Positions 23,101-34,999 of a stretch of DNA of 64,000 nt are shown here, one piece after another. The stretch comes from Stenogyne calaminthoides (taxonomy: Eukaryota; Streptophyta; Magnoliopsida; Lamiales; Lamiaceae). Under the pieces are notes generated by a model. The model did not search any database, was not told the origin of the DNA, and worked only from the letters and a program-made list of their open reading frames with translations. The stretch's first letter is position 1; the number at the start of each line of letters is the position of its first letter. Location of the stretch: assembly GCA_037126765.1 (NCBI GenBank), contig JBBCBC010000026.1, positions 29,187,698 to 29,251,697 on the forward strand, read 5' to 3'. Position numbers and translations under genes: made by a program.

Positions 23101-24005
23101 CAAATTCTACTAAATTTCTTGTTCGTGTTTGTTCTTCTCGATTGTTTCCACAATTAGTTTTTATTATTATATATTTATTACCTTATATCTTACGTTTGGA
23201 TCCATTACATAGTATTAGTCCATGAAATGAAACACTGTACTGTAACGAAAATTAATTTAATGTTACATGCTCATGCATGAAGAACTAATTCGTGTTTTGA
23301 GAGCCTTAGCATCTTGATGCGAACGAGGCTTTGAGCCCAATAATACGGGCAAAATTATTCGCAAAATTGTCTCAGATTTATTACTATCAAAGATATGGTC
23401 CTATTTTTGCAAGATTAATCAAGATTGACAAGACTATTCAAGATTGGCGTCGGCGAGAATCTCTATAAGATTGGCAAGAATCTCAGGATTTACTTCTTGT
23501 CCATTAATTGTCTGTTATTTTCACATATCTTTTAAATTAAATTTAATTTAGTCCTTTTAGGTAGATTTTCGGTCCTATTTTCCTTTATATATTGTTGCAA
23601 CGTTTTTTTTAAGTTAATGAGATGAATAAAATTAATTTTTCTTTGGCAACTTTATCAAAAACCAATCGATCTCTTTCCAGCCTGCATTGGGCGATGATTT
23701 TATCGTATTTTCTATTCGTTCTTCTGCTGACCTGTGTCAAGATGACGAATTTATCGTATTCCCGAATTGCGGTTCTCATCACATCTCTTAAACAAGCAAA
23801 ACTTGTCCATGCATGTATGATATATATTTATTAATTGTTCTCATCTCTTTCAATGATTATCTTACTTCTAATATACTATGAGGAAGCAGCAACTACTGAA
23901 TAAGAAAAATCTACAAGCATATCAAATGTATCAGAAAAATATATAAATGAATTAATTTTATACCTTTTTATAAGTTCGTACTGTTAGAGAGATTTTTTTT
24001 TTCAT
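23101..24005. other. Intergenic, possible LTR remnant
   Basis: The stretch around 23290-23660 (TATATATTGTTGCAACG, GATGAATAAAATTAATTTTTC) has the look of an LTR retrotransposon terminus, but no paired LTR or domain is found. A 70-codon frame at 23622 is not recognised. Confidence 0.3.
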
Positions 24006-24010
24006 TGTAC

Positions 24011-24477
24011 CAGAGTTTTTGCTCACTCCCACATCTTGAGTTCAAACACCCCTGACATCAACTGTATTTATATTAAAATATGCTTGTTGGGCCTCTCCTC
24101 AATACTTCTCATTGACAACCAAACGACAACTCAATCCACAAATGAGATGGAGTGATAGAAAATTATATTATTGGGTAAACAATGTTTGCGCTTTAAACCA
24201 CTTGAACTATTCCATTTCGTCTTATAAATAAATTTATTTCACGCCTTTATAAATTTTCAAATTTTAAAATGAGATAAAAATTTTTTGAGTACGGTATAAC
24301 ACAAGTATGGATCCATAACTAATGACAGCAAGAAAAAGTGATATTTGTAGTTATAACTATGAATTAAACCATAAATCTCATTCAAATGATTCTAGCAAAA
24401 ATACAAACATAGTCTTAACAATTACAAAAGATTAAATAACATGTATAAATAAAGAAAGAAAAAGGAAAGAGAAAACT
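24011..24477. repeat. 465-bp direct repeat, copy 1
   Basis: Nearly identical to 26079-26535, from GTTTTTGCTCACTCCCACAT to GAAAGAAAAAGGAAAGAG. Differences are scattered single bases. The copies lie about 2.07 kb apart in the same orientation. Confidence 0.9.
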
Positions 24478-25035
24478 TAGACGAGTGAAAATGGTGGATA
24501 ATGAAAAGCATAAGCTTTTCCAAATGTCAAAAAGACTCTGATGAAAATAGTGACGTATACGTGCTCCCAAATGTGACGAAGACTGCCCTATAAATGATTA
24601 TGAGCGGGTACCCTATAAAAGGTGAGGTCCGAATTCAATAGACACAAAACCTCAAATTGATCAAAAATGAAACCTGATTCTATCACAGCGGAAAGACTAC
24701 ATTTATTTCGGAACTCACTTCGACATATTTAGAATTGGGAAATGGGTGTTTTTACCCAAATTTCATAAGAAAAGAGGATTTTTACCCATTTCATAAAAAA
24801 AATGAGTTTTTTTTTACCCAATTTTGACATAAAAAGACTTAATTACCCTTAAGTTAAATATATCAATCTTTCTCTTTTATTATTCATTTGTCACATACAC
24901 TACTTATGATACATATTTACTCTATCTACTCTCTTCATCATCTCTTTCCAAAATTATGGTAAGTAACTTTAGTAATTTATTTTTTCTTCTTAACTTTATT
25001 TCTTAATCATGTATTTCAATAATTTGCATGCATGA
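24478..25035. other. Intergenic with a promoter-like patch
   Basis: Near 24545-24615 there are ACGT-core motifs (GTGACGTATACGTG) followed by CCTATAAAAGG, which looks like a promoter. No convincing coding sequence follows. Around 24735-24830 there is a short degenerate tandem of TTTTTACCCA with ATTTCATAA. Confidence 0.3.
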
Positions 25036-25262
25036 AGATATAAAAAAATGTTTGTCTCGCTGGATATAATTTTGTCTCGCTGGATATAATTCTTCCCATC
25101 GAGACAATATGCAAAGTTTGAATAATATTTCGATAGATATAAAATTTATCTCGTTGGGTATAATTATCCCCATCGAGACAGTATTCAAAGTATTCATCTC
25201 ATCGAGACAATATGAAAAGTTTGAATAATATCTAGATAGATATAAAATTTATCTCGTTGGAT
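25036..25262. repeat. Short tandem and interspersed repeats
   Basis: Repeats of TCTCGCTGGATATAAT, CATCGAGACAATATG and TCTAGATAGATATAAAATTTATCTCG types, in two to three copies each. Confidence 0.7.
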
Positions 25263-25269
25263 ATAAATG

Positions 25270-25769
25270 TGAAGTTTATTTCAAAACAGTGCAATAATAA
25301 TTATCAATTTAAAAAAAGAACTAGTACTAATTAAAACTTGTAAATGTGGGATAATCGAGCCTGAATAAGCTCAAATCGGGCTAAAATATCACGTGAGATT
25401 TGGACTTGTTGGGGCTCGATTGTCCTAAATTTACAAGAATTTTAAAACATATTGTCCTATATTTATAAATTTTAAAACATATTGTCCTACATTTTAGAGG
25501 CCGTAAAATTATTATTCTTAAATTACAACCCCTAATTTACTATTCTAAAAGAAATTATTCCCCTCTACATATTTGAATAGATTAGTTTCAAGTAAAAAAA
25601 TGCTAATATAACACTTACCATACACAGATATTACATAGTGTCTATATTGGTTGATATCCACTGATTAAAATCGTAGTTAATTTTTTCAGCTAGCTTTAAC
25701 AAGTTTTAATTAGTACTAGTTCTTTTTTTAAATAAAAAATTATTACTGCACTGTTTTGAAATAAACTTC
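25270..25769. mobile_element. Inverted-repeat element (MITE or foldback)
   Basis: The left arm at 25270-25341 (GAAGTTTATTTCAAAACAGTGC ... GAACTAGTACTAATTAAAAC) is complemented by the right arm at 25699-25769. Arms are about 72 bp with few mismatches and about 355 bp between. No family was identified. Confidence 0.65.
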
Positions 25770-26078
25770 TTATTTCTTGTCTGTTCCACATTAAACTTCA
25801 CTCAAAAAAAAAAAAATTCACCCTCATAGTATTCACTATATTATTATACAAAGTGTTTTAGGTTCACTACATACAATAAATTCAATCAATTTTTTTACTA
25901 TATTTATACAGATTTATAAAATTACCTCTCAAAATCTCACTCACAAGCAGTGAATGAGCCTGTAAATTTGGGTAAGGGGCCCGCTTAACATTACTATAAA
26001 GACGAAAAATATTATACTCACCAACATTTTCCATTATATATAAAATTGTCAATACATAAAATATTATACTCACCAACG

Positions 26079-26535
26079 TTTTTGCTCACTCCCACATCTT
26101 GAGTTCAAACACCGCTGACATCAACTGTATTTATATTAAAATATGCTTGTTGGGCCTCTCCTCAATACTTCTCATTGACAACCAAACAACAACTCAATCC
26201 ACAAGTGAGATGGAGTGATAGAAAATTATATTATCGGGTAAACAATGTTTGAGCTTTAAACCACTTGAACTATTCAATTTCGTCTTATAAATAAATTTAT
26301 TTCACGCCTTTATAAATTTTCAAATTTTAAAATGAGATAAAATTCTTTGAGTACGGTGTAACACAAGTATGGATCCATAACTAATGGCAGCAAGAAAAAG
26401 TGATATTTGTAGTTATAACTATGAATTAAACCATAAATCTCATTCAAATGATTCTAGCAAAAATACAAACATAGTCTTAACAATTACAAAAGATTAAATA
26501 ACATGTATAAATAAAGAAAGAAAAAGGAAAGAGTA
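26079..26535. repeat. 465-bp direct repeat, copy 2
   Basis: Second copy of the 24011-24477 segment. The ends are not TG...CA, so these are unlikely to be simple LTRs. The similarity suggests a recent duplication. Confidence 0.9.
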
Positions 26536-26576
26536 AAATTAGTCAAAAATTCTAACATCATCAAACTAACAATAAA

Positions 26577-26578
<2 letters not shown>

Positions 26579-26611
<33 letters not shown>
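26579..26611. repeat. (TA)n microsatellite
   Basis: Uninterrupted TATATA run just after direct-repeat copy 2. Confidence 0.9.
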
Positions 26612-26837
26612 AAATTCTCAAGTGGAGTCAGGGGCTCCAAGTACCCTTTGGCCCCCATATAGTTTCCCCCCTATTAATATAATAAATAAACGTGTTTCTC
26701 AAAATAGAATAGCTCAAATGTTCATTATTATTTATGTCTCGTGATTATGTGTTATATTAAATTTTTTATTTTTTTTTTTTATACATGTTTATAATAGAAA
26801 AAATTACACCTAGATACAAGATTGAGTAAACAATTAC

Positions 26838-26937
26838 AATCAGATACAAAGTGCAGAAATTTGAACTAAAGTACGTGACACTTTAGTTCAAATTTGAACT
26901 AAAATCTGTAAATTTTTTCGCACTTTTGTATCTGATT
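26838..26937. repeat. Nested foldback sequence
   Basis: Outer arms AATCAGATACAAAGTGC (26838-26854) and its near complement at 26920-26937. An inner perfect hairpin, AAATTTGAACTAAAGT, has its complement after a 7-base loop. Confidence 0.75.
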
Positions 26938-27144
26938 ATAAATTTTTTTAATGATTTTGTAGTAGAATGTTTTTCTTCCTTTATAATATTGACTTTTTTT
27001 TTAGTGAAATAGGATAATTAGGCAAGCCTATACATAGATGGTAGGAGGTTTAATAATACATGCCTGTGCAATTAATTGTAGTTTGAAGTCATGAAGAACA
27101 TAACTCAAGTGAATGTCAGAATATTTTATTTTATATAAAATTTA

Positions 27145-28040
27145 AGGGAAAATTTATTTTTGGTTTCTAAAGTTTACTTTTTTTTTTTAAACTTGGTTAC
27201 CCACTTTTATTCATTTTTAAAATTGGTCACTCAAGTTCATTTTTCTCTCACATTAGGTCCTGTCGTCAGTTGATCCATCTTTGACTGATGGAGCCAACGA
27301 GAAAAAGCGTGAATTCATTTATAGTATCAAAAAAATACCACCAAAATCGAAATTTCAAACTCTGTCTTTCAAGAGATTTTGGGTGATTTCGATTGTTACA
27401 TCTTCAATTCAAATTAATGGCGAGAAGGAAAAAACTTGGGTATGCACCTCAATACAGTAAACTTACGCTTATTGCTTTAGTTGCTCAGTTTTCCTCTTCT
27501 TCTTCATTGTCTTCTAACTCTCTCTCTCCCCTTTTATGCGTTCTTAAATTGATTGATTTTTGCTCAGATGTAGATTGAAATAAGTTTACAATTTTTTTAT
27601 TAAATGGTATTTCGTGAAGGATATTTTCTGAAGTCATGAATATAATTATGAAGTTTACAATTTGCTTATAATTCAAGTCCCCCTAATAAAACAAAGCTTG
27701 ATTGGTGAGAAATTATTTACCCAAGATGCTTATAAACAATAAAATATACCTTTGATTGCAGATACAAAGCTTGATTGGAGAGAAATCAATGAAAATTGAA
27801 AGAAATAGGGTTTCAGGGAAAGAGGAAAAATGGGTTGTCGAATTTGAGGTCAATCTTTATAACCCTAAATGAGCTCACACTTTTTTCCCGTTGGCTCCGT
27901 CAGTCAAAAACTGATCAACTGACAGCAGGACCTAATATGAGAGAAAAAATAAACTTAGGTGACAAATTTTAAAAGTGAGTTAAAGTGTGTGATTAAATCT
28001 GGAGAAAAGTAAAATTTAGAGATAAAAAAAAAAAAAAAAA
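27145..28040. mobile_element. Element with about 160-bp terminal inverted repeats
   Basis: The left end (about 27155-27315) and the complement of the right end (about 27870-28030) share TTAGGTCCTG, GTCAGTTGATC, TGACTGA(T/C)GGAGCCAACG and TTTTCTCTCA in order. The roughly 550 bp inside contains no recognised gene; a 61-codon frame at 27393 is low complexity. Long inverted ends fit a non-autonomous Mutator-like element. The target duplication is unclear because poly-A and poly-T runs blur the edges. Confidence 0.65.
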
Positions 28041-28686
28041 AAATGTCAAAATGTTTACTCATTCGGTTCACTCCACTATTAACCCCGCATCCGTCTTTCG
28101 TCACTCATTACTTTTTCTTCTTAATGTGAAGTTTATTTCGGAACATAGAGGCGGCCCAATTGAGTGACATGGGGTACAACTATACCCCTATTAATTTTTT
28201 TTTATATATATATATATATATATACACCTGCATTCTTTAAGTTGATGGTTTCACATGGAGTCTGTTTATACGATTTTTAAAAGTGGAGTGGGTGAATTTT
28301 GAGGCCACATTTAAACATCAACATTGGTATTTTTCATGGAATTTTGATCACACTTCATGATCCTCTCAACGATTTTTCCTAAACATTTCGTCAGTTCCTG
28401 TGATTTTGGACGAAAAATAAGGATAGGATGTATTTTAATTTTTTAAGGCTGCATGCATTTAAGTAGTGCTCACTTCTTCTTCCTCCATCAGCCACGTCTC
28501 ATGACAAAAAAACAAGTGCTATTGATTTACTTAAGCCTTAATTGAATTGGTTTTGACCAAGTTTTAGGCAATTAGTTACCCACTTTAATAAGTTGGCCCT
28601 ATTTTGGGCTGTAAGGTTTATTTAATGAGTTACATAATTTCTTAGGCCTTTTTAATTTATTTTAGCAATTATTTATTTGTTGTTGT
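28041..28686. other. Intergenic, no gene recognised
   Basis: AT-rich, with a (TA)n run at about 28203-28224. No feature otherwise. Confidence 0.4.
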
Positions 28687-28695
28687 TTATTTTGC

Positions 28696-29725
28696 GGTTC
28701 GGATCCCCTGTTTCATTTCCCTATTCCATCTCCTGTTATACATTTTAGATTAATGACAAGTGTACATCTCACCATATTAATAAATATAAGAATAACACTC
28801 TAACATAACCCATTAATCTATTTAGGAAATTATATTTATTTAAGTAAACTAATTAATTTCTACCAAATTTCATTTTAAAAAATTTTATAAAAATATTTAT
28901 AATTAATTAATTTAAATTACACCTATAGGATAATCAATAATTAAGTTTGTTAATTATTAATTGAATTTGGTGTATTATAATTTTAATCTATCGATCATAT
29001 AAAATTTAAACAATTAAAAAATATGAAAATTTATTAAATTTTTTTATTTTTATTTTTCACGGATTTATAATCACAATTCACATTAGTATATCTTAATATA
29101 AAAAAATATATTATGTATATGAACGGTATAAAAATTATGTCTATGAATGGTATACTTATATGATTTCACATTCTAACATTTGTATTAATTATATACAAAT
29201 TTTATATTAATTACGTTTTAATTATAAGTAAGTATAAATTTTATATGTGTTTAAATTTAATTTTAAGTACATATAAATTTTATATGAGTTATCAAGTTTA
29301 CTTTTAAAATTTTATAATATTTTTAAATATTAAATTTTTCATATTTTATTTTGTAACATATGTTGTCAATTTTTTCTTATAATAAAATTTTCATATTTTT
29401 TTATTTAGATTTAAATTTAATATGATCGATAGTTTAAAATTATAATACACCGAATTCAATTAATAATTAACAAACCTAATTATTGAGTATTATATATGTG
29501 TAGCTTATATTAATTAATTATAAATATTTTTAATAAGATTTTTTGGGATGAGATTTGGTAGGAATTAATTAATTTGTTTAAATAAATATAATTTTCTAAA
29601 TAAATTAATGGATATGTTAGGGTGTTATTCTTATATTTATTAATATGGTGAGATGCACACTTGTCATTTATTTAAGATGTGAAACAGGAAATGGAATAGG
29701 AAAATGGAACAGGGGATCCGAACCG
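28696..29725. mobile_element. Mutator-like MITE with 9-bp target duplication
   Basis: The 1030-bp element starts CGGTTCGGATCCCCTG and its far end is the complement of the same sequence. Inverted arms extend roughly 340 bp on each side (for example ATGACAAGTGTACATCTCACC on the left, with its counterpart on the right). It is flanked by TTTATTTTG on both sides (28687-28695 and 29726-29734), a perfect 9-bp duplication characteristic of Mutator-like insertion. The interior is AT-rich without coding capacity. Confidence 0.85.
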
Positions 29726-29734
29726 TTTATTTTG

Positions 29735-30470
29735 AGGGGTTTTTTGAGGTTTTTTTTGTGAACTTTTTCCTTAATTGGGTATGGACCGTATGGTACCATC
29801 TATTCTCTTTTTTCTTTCCTCAATTATTATTTTTTGAATTATAAGATAATATTTATGTACAAATGAATATTGTTTTACTGCTGTTTTTTTGGTCGAGTTG
29901 AGCAAAGTACTTGAAGTGCGAACTCGAGTCGAATTTGAGTTGATTAGATTACGTTAACAAGTTGAAAATAGTTTCGACTTGAATGGGGTCTAAGAAATTA
30001 CCAAAAAAATCTTAATTGTCGAGCCTAACGAGTCAAATTCGAATAAGCTCTTTAGAAAATTGAGTATTTTTGGAGCTTGAGCTCGACTCCTTTATCAATA
30101 TAGTGAGTCGAGATCTCGAGCAACTTTTTTTTAATTATTTGTACCCATAATATTAGAATCATGGGTCCGCCACTGTCGGGACAGGAGGATATACGAAAAG
30201 TATTACATGCCCAATAAAAATTAGCATTTTACAAACAAAGTGTTAATTCGTATCAATAATAATAATAATTATTCACGATACATATGATACACATAATATC
30301 ATATAATGAATATAATTAATATTAATAAAATAAAATAATATAATACCCCTTCCACACACACTGCTACTGCTTGGTAAAAATCACAGAAGGAGTAACTGCG
30401 GCATCAATCGCCAACCATATGAAATAGAATCAAGAACATATTTTTCACAGTAATTCGAATTTCTGCAAAA
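29735..30470. other. 5' flank of the Mpv17/PMP22 gene
   Basis: AT-rich. The leader of the following gene probably begins within the last 150 bp. No other feature is recognised. Confidence 0.4.
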
Positions 30471-32646
30471 ATGGGATCTTTGGGAAATGGTGGCGTATGG
30501 GGAATGGGGCCCTTTCACGACAGCTTTCGACGGCGGAACAGCAAGAAGAGAAACACCAGCAAAAATGAATCGAAGCCCTCCAATTCTGTGGACTCCGGCG
30601 GCGGCGGCGGCGGTTACCGGTTCCCTCTTAAGCAAGCCGCCACTGCCGCCTCCCTTTGCCTGACCGGAGACACCATTGCCCAGCTCCGCCACCGCTGGGT
30701 CAAAAACAAAGCCCATTCTGATGATTTCAAGGTCAGAAGATTAATACTCTGTGTGTGTGTGTGTGAAAGCTTTTTGGAATAATATGTATAAATCAATTTT
30801 TTAGTTAGGGTTTAAGGCGAGTGTGAATATGCTAGTTTTTATTGGTTTCAATTTCTGGGTTCTTGAAATTCTTTTCTTATATAAAGTTTTTGATTGCTGA
30901 CTGTTGTGAAATGAAGACAATATCATAAATAGGTAAAAATATTGATTAATTGAAGGGTTGTTTTCCCTTTCTTTGCTTTTCTATTGAAAAATTATTAGGT
31001 AAAGTGTAGATTCTTATTTGAAATTCAGAGCATGGTACAGCTCAATTTAAATCTTGCTATGTGGTTCTGGATAATTACTTGTAAGTTACCTGGATTTCAA
31101 TTATAATTGTGTGGGTGTGTGTGTGTGTGTTCATGCTATAGGATTATGAAAATCCTTGCTTTATGTGCTCAAAGCTTTCATTTTGGCTTGGTAGAGTTAC
31201 AATGTCAGCAAACATTGTCAAAACTTGATGGGATGTCGATGCATGTGTCGATTCTATCTATTTGATTTTCGAAATAAACTCAACAATTAGTTGGCGCTTG
31301 GTTCAAGTTCTTCAATTGGAACGATAACGAGAATCATGAATAGAGAAATGGGGGTAAAAGAATGAATATTGGTTGAGGAATTGTGAAATGGTTGAAGAAA
31401 AATGATTATAGGGTAAACAGTGGTTAATCAAAATGGGGTAATGATCAACTTTTTTTGAGTCTCGTTACCTCGTACGAAGTGTATGAAGGTGGAATTGATC
31501 ATCTTTTATTATCATTCACATTGAAGAATTATGAACCAAGCACCCCCCTTAATTTGTCCATGAATTGCACTCTGTTTGAGGCTGTATAATCATCTACTTC
31601 TGATGAATAACTTCAGCACACTGCCTTACCCTTTTGACCTCAACTTGTCCGGCCCAATTTTTAAATTTTTTGTTGCTATTTCCTTTTGAATAAACGTTCT
31701 GTGTTATTATTAGGGATATCTCTGCACACTAGTTCTCTAGACGCTTCATGCTTGTTCAAACTCTTTGCATAAAAAAGTGAAACCTACTTTTGCAGGATGT
31801 CTTGACCATACTTTTGTCTGAACATGACTATATTCGAGCCCTGCGGATGAGTTCATACGGCTTTCTGCTCTACGGTCCTGGTTCATATGCATGGTACCAA
31901 TTCCTCGATCATACTATGCCTAAGCAAAATGTTCAGAACCTAATGATGAAGGTAGCTTATTAGCTTTGGCCTTTTTAAGCTTATAAATGATTTCTTAACT
32001 TTCTCTTCCGACTCCCGTTTCAGGTTGTATTAAATCAAGTTGTACTAGGGCCGTGTGTAATTGCTGTTATTTTTGCGTGGAATAACTTATGGCTAGGGAA
32101 ACTCTCTGAACTTCCTAATAAATACAAAAACGATGCCCTCCCTACCTTATTAACCGGTAAAGTCCTTTATCTAGTTTTGTGGTTACTGGTTAGTATTCAC
32201 ATTCCTTACTAATCTTGTATTATTGTGCAGGTTTCAGGTTCTGGATTCCAGTCAGCATTTTGAATTTTTGGTACGTTATTCCAGTCAGCGTTTTGAAGAT
32301 ACCGTGGATATGGATTTTGTCTTGAATCGAGCAGTTTCATACTCTAAAAAAACCAGTGGAAACAAATTATAAATATGAACATGGTGTTTTCTTGAAATAG
32401 TTTTCGGTAAAAAGAATGTGATTAGGATAGGGAATAGATTAAAGGGTTTAGCAGGTCTAGCTGTTGCGTTCCACTCGTGAATGAATGTTATTTTGAATTT
32501 TCCAGAATTCAAATTGATTTGAAAATTAACTCTCTTGAATGCACTGATTGGATTACAGGGTGGTTCCTCTTCAAGCCCGCGTTGGTTTCATGTCGATGGG
32601 GTCCATATTCTGGAACTTTTATTTGTCTTCAACCATGAGCAGGTGA
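30471..32646 (+). CDS. Mpv17/PMP22 family membrane protein
   Basis: Five exons with consensus junctions (30471-30731, 31796-31951, 32024-32156, 32231-32270 and 32559-32646) join in frame to 225 residues. The start has the first ATG and an N-terminus rich in basic residues (FRRRNSKKR) followed by a Gly run. The family signature is complete: PLKQAATAASLCLTGDTIAQ, RALRMSSYGFLLYGPGSYAWYQFLD, VLNQVVLGPCVIAVIFAWNNL, then GKLSELPNKYKNDALPTLL, FRFWIPVSILNFWVVPLQARV and WNFYLSSTMSR. Members are small integral membrane proteins with about four membrane segments in peroxisomes, mitochondria or chloroplasts; a channel-like role has been proposed. The compartment cannot be told from this sequence. Intron 1 is about 1.06 kb and contains (GT)n runs. 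Confidence 0.92.
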
Positions 32647-33237
32647 CTTCTGCTAAAAAAATCTATGGACCCAGAAGTGACTATTTTAACCATCAAGTGA
32701 GGTGTTCTTCTAATATAACGATTCGTGATTTTAATCCTTTAGTTATGCCATTATGTTTTTCGATATTAATCCTTATTTTTCTAATTTGTAGGCCTTGAAT
32801 CTGATCGAACGTATAATCAAGTTCTTTTTCACATTAACAAAGACGAAACATTGCACGTTACATCAGTGAAGCAATGCTACAGCTTTTGGTGCGTTCTGCA
32901 GAACACTGGGCTCTGAATTCTCGATTTTTCCTTCTCCAAGTTGTTGAATTTTTCATGTCTTCATTATTCATAACAAGTACACGAGTTCATAAATCATAAT
33001 CTATTCACTAGTTTCGTTTTCCTCCATCTTTTTATCAAGTTGTACGATGAATACCTGCCTGTGCGTATGTTTGCACGTGCTCGTTTCTTTGGCACTAGAT
33101 TTCCCTCTTGCATTTCATCTGGTAACTCTGGTTTAGCCAAAATTTTCTGGAGAGTAGGCTATAATCTGCATCACTACCTCTTCTGCTTATATTGGCAGAT
33201 CAGATAATGTGTTAGATAAACCATTCTCGTCTCGTAT

Positions 33238-33355
33238 TTCATTTCACGTGCCAGATTATGGTGGTCGATGGATTTTTCTCCCATATGTGAAAATTATTTC
33301 ATTTCACGTGCCAGATTATGGTGGTCGATGGATTTTTCTCCCATATGTGGAAATT
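33238..33355. repeat. 60-bp perfect-period tandem duplication
   Basis: ATTTCACGTGCCAGATTATG and the following 35 bases occur at 33241 and again at 33301, with almost no differences. Confidence 0.95.
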
Positions 33356-33483
33356 TAAACGAACAGAAATGAGCAGGAAAAGAGAGTTGATGAAAAAAAG
33401 GTAATGTGAATTATTACATCTTGCAACTAAGATAAGAAAAGAACCATTCCTTCCAATTAAAGACTTGTGAAATGAAATATGAG

Positions 33484-33546
33484 ACGAGAATAGTTCAGTT
33501 GGTTAGAGCACCACTACCTATGTCGTGAGATCATGGGTTCGAGACG
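33484..33546 (+). other. tRNA-like sequence (SINE head or tRNA relic)
   Basis: TAGTTCAGTTGGTTAGAGCAC resembles the D-arm and A-box of a tRNA, and GGTTCGAGAC 38 bases later resembles the B-box. The acceptor and anticodon stems do not pair well, so it is not a functional tRNA. A tRNA-derived SINE head is the likelier source. Confidence 0.4.
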
Positions 33547-33894
33547 ACTAAAAATCAATAAAATAATCATAACAGAGAAATGGAAAAGCATTCAATTTCA
33601 ACAGTAGTATGAAATGCAAACATCACACAGAATCAAATTCCTTGCTTTCATTTTTAGTGATGAATCTTCTTATCCTGCACAAAAACATAACTTCAAATAG
33701 ACAAAAGCACCTTTAAATAACAAGAAAAAGATGTCCTGATAGCATGAAAAAAGCAAGAAAATTCCCACAAAGTATTGAATAAAACTCCTCCCCCCTAAAA
33801 TTTTCATTTCATTTCACCGGGAATACGAAAATCATCAGGACGTCGTTCCACCATGAGTGAAAGCTAGCGGCAACACGGACAAGACTGGATTTAT

Positions 33895-34993
33895 ATGCTT
33901 GCAGATATATCAGATTTTCCTCCACCTAGTATATCAGGCTTTCCCTTTCATCCAGCTAGAAGATCTATGGTTTGTTCTTATATTTTTTCACATACATTTG
34001 TTGTGAGTTTTTTTCTCTCTCTTTTTTTTTTTTCCACAATTTTGTTTCTTGATCTGTATTTAGAATCCTAGAGGAAGAACAAGAGGTCCCTGGTTGTTGG
34101 TTGAGGATAGATTCATTGGAGGGCATAATCATGGCTTACCAAGGTGATTAAATTTATTTAGATTCATTTCTTGGCTTTCCTAATCTGTATAATTCTATGT
34201 CCAAAAGGTTGTGTTTGTAATAATCCCTCCGTTTCATAATAAGTGTCGTTTTAAAGATTAACTTTCATTTCTAATTAATTGTCACTTTAGTCATTTCTCT
34301 ACATTTCTTCCCAATTTACGTCATTTGTATCCCGAAAAGATGTATTATGTTGCGATTAAGGATGTCTCTTAAGATATATATATAAAGTTGATTGAGGGTA
34401 AATATGTCAAAATTTCATGTTTATTAATTTAATACAAATTTTCTAAAACGACACTTATTACGAAACAGATAGTACAAATAAGTTTGTTCCTATGCAGTTT
34501 TCCGCCAGCACAAACCCCTCGTCCTTCGGCACCGTTGCTACTCTTCGAGGACACGTACCACGCCCGGCCCGACTCCCCTCTGCCGTACCACCAACCGTGG
34601 AACGACCGAGGGTCTACGGCGGAGGAATCGAGGCTGAGTTTGGACGAGCAAAAGCAAGCCGTAAACAAGCTGAGGAAACAACTCTACAGCCCTCATATAA
34701 ACAGTATAATCAGGAGGTTAGGCACCAAGTCCAGTAGTCCTGGAGGATCCCTCCAGGACGACGATGCAGGAAAACGGTGTGCCGTCTGCTTGGAAGATTT
34801 CGAGACCAGGCAGTTCGTCACGACCACTCCCTGCAACCACATGTTTCACGAAGAGTGCATCGTTCCGTGGGTGAAGAGTCAGGGGAAATGCCCCGTTTGT
34901 AGATTCGTGATCGTTGAAAAAAGTGTGAATCAACGGAGCGGAAACGACGTTGTGTCCGGCCGCGGTGGGGCCCGGAGGAATGTGATCTTTTAG
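33895..34993 (+). CDS. RING-H2 zinc finger protein (putative E3 ubiquitin ligase)
   Basis: Three exons, 33895-33969, 34064-34143 and 34498-34993, join in frame to 216 residues. The start MLADISDFPPP follows an in-frame stop. Residues 1-110 are rich in Pro, Ser and Arg and look disordered. A basic or amphipathic stretch (LDEQKQAVNKLRKQLY) follows. The RING-H2 finger near the C-terminus has the full C3H2C3 pattern: CAVC, then C-N-H-x2-H-x2-C (PCNHMFHEEC), a conserved Trp (VPWVKSQ) and CPVC. Such fingers recruit E2 enzymes; the substrate is unknown. The final exon is richer in GC than its surroundings. The second intron carries a Stowaway MITE. An alternative start further upstream is possible, because TTGCAG before residue 4 could be an acceptor. 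Confidence 0.8.
34223..34472. mobile_element. Stowaway MITE in intron 2 of the RING gene
   Basis: The left end is ATCCCTCCGTTTCATAATAAGTG and the right end complements it (CACTTATTACGAAACAGAT). TA lies at both flanks (34221-34222 and 34473-34474). The ends match the Stowaway consensus. Confidence 0.8.
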
Positions 34994-34999
34994 GAGAGA

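Noticed and set aside
24011..26535. Complete LTR retrotransposon with the 465-bp repeats as LTRs
   Set aside because: Repeat ends are not TG...CA, and no primer site, polypurine tract or protein domain lies between.
33484..33546. Functional tRNA gene
   Set aside because: A- and B-box-like segments are present, but acceptor and anticodon arms do not fold properly.
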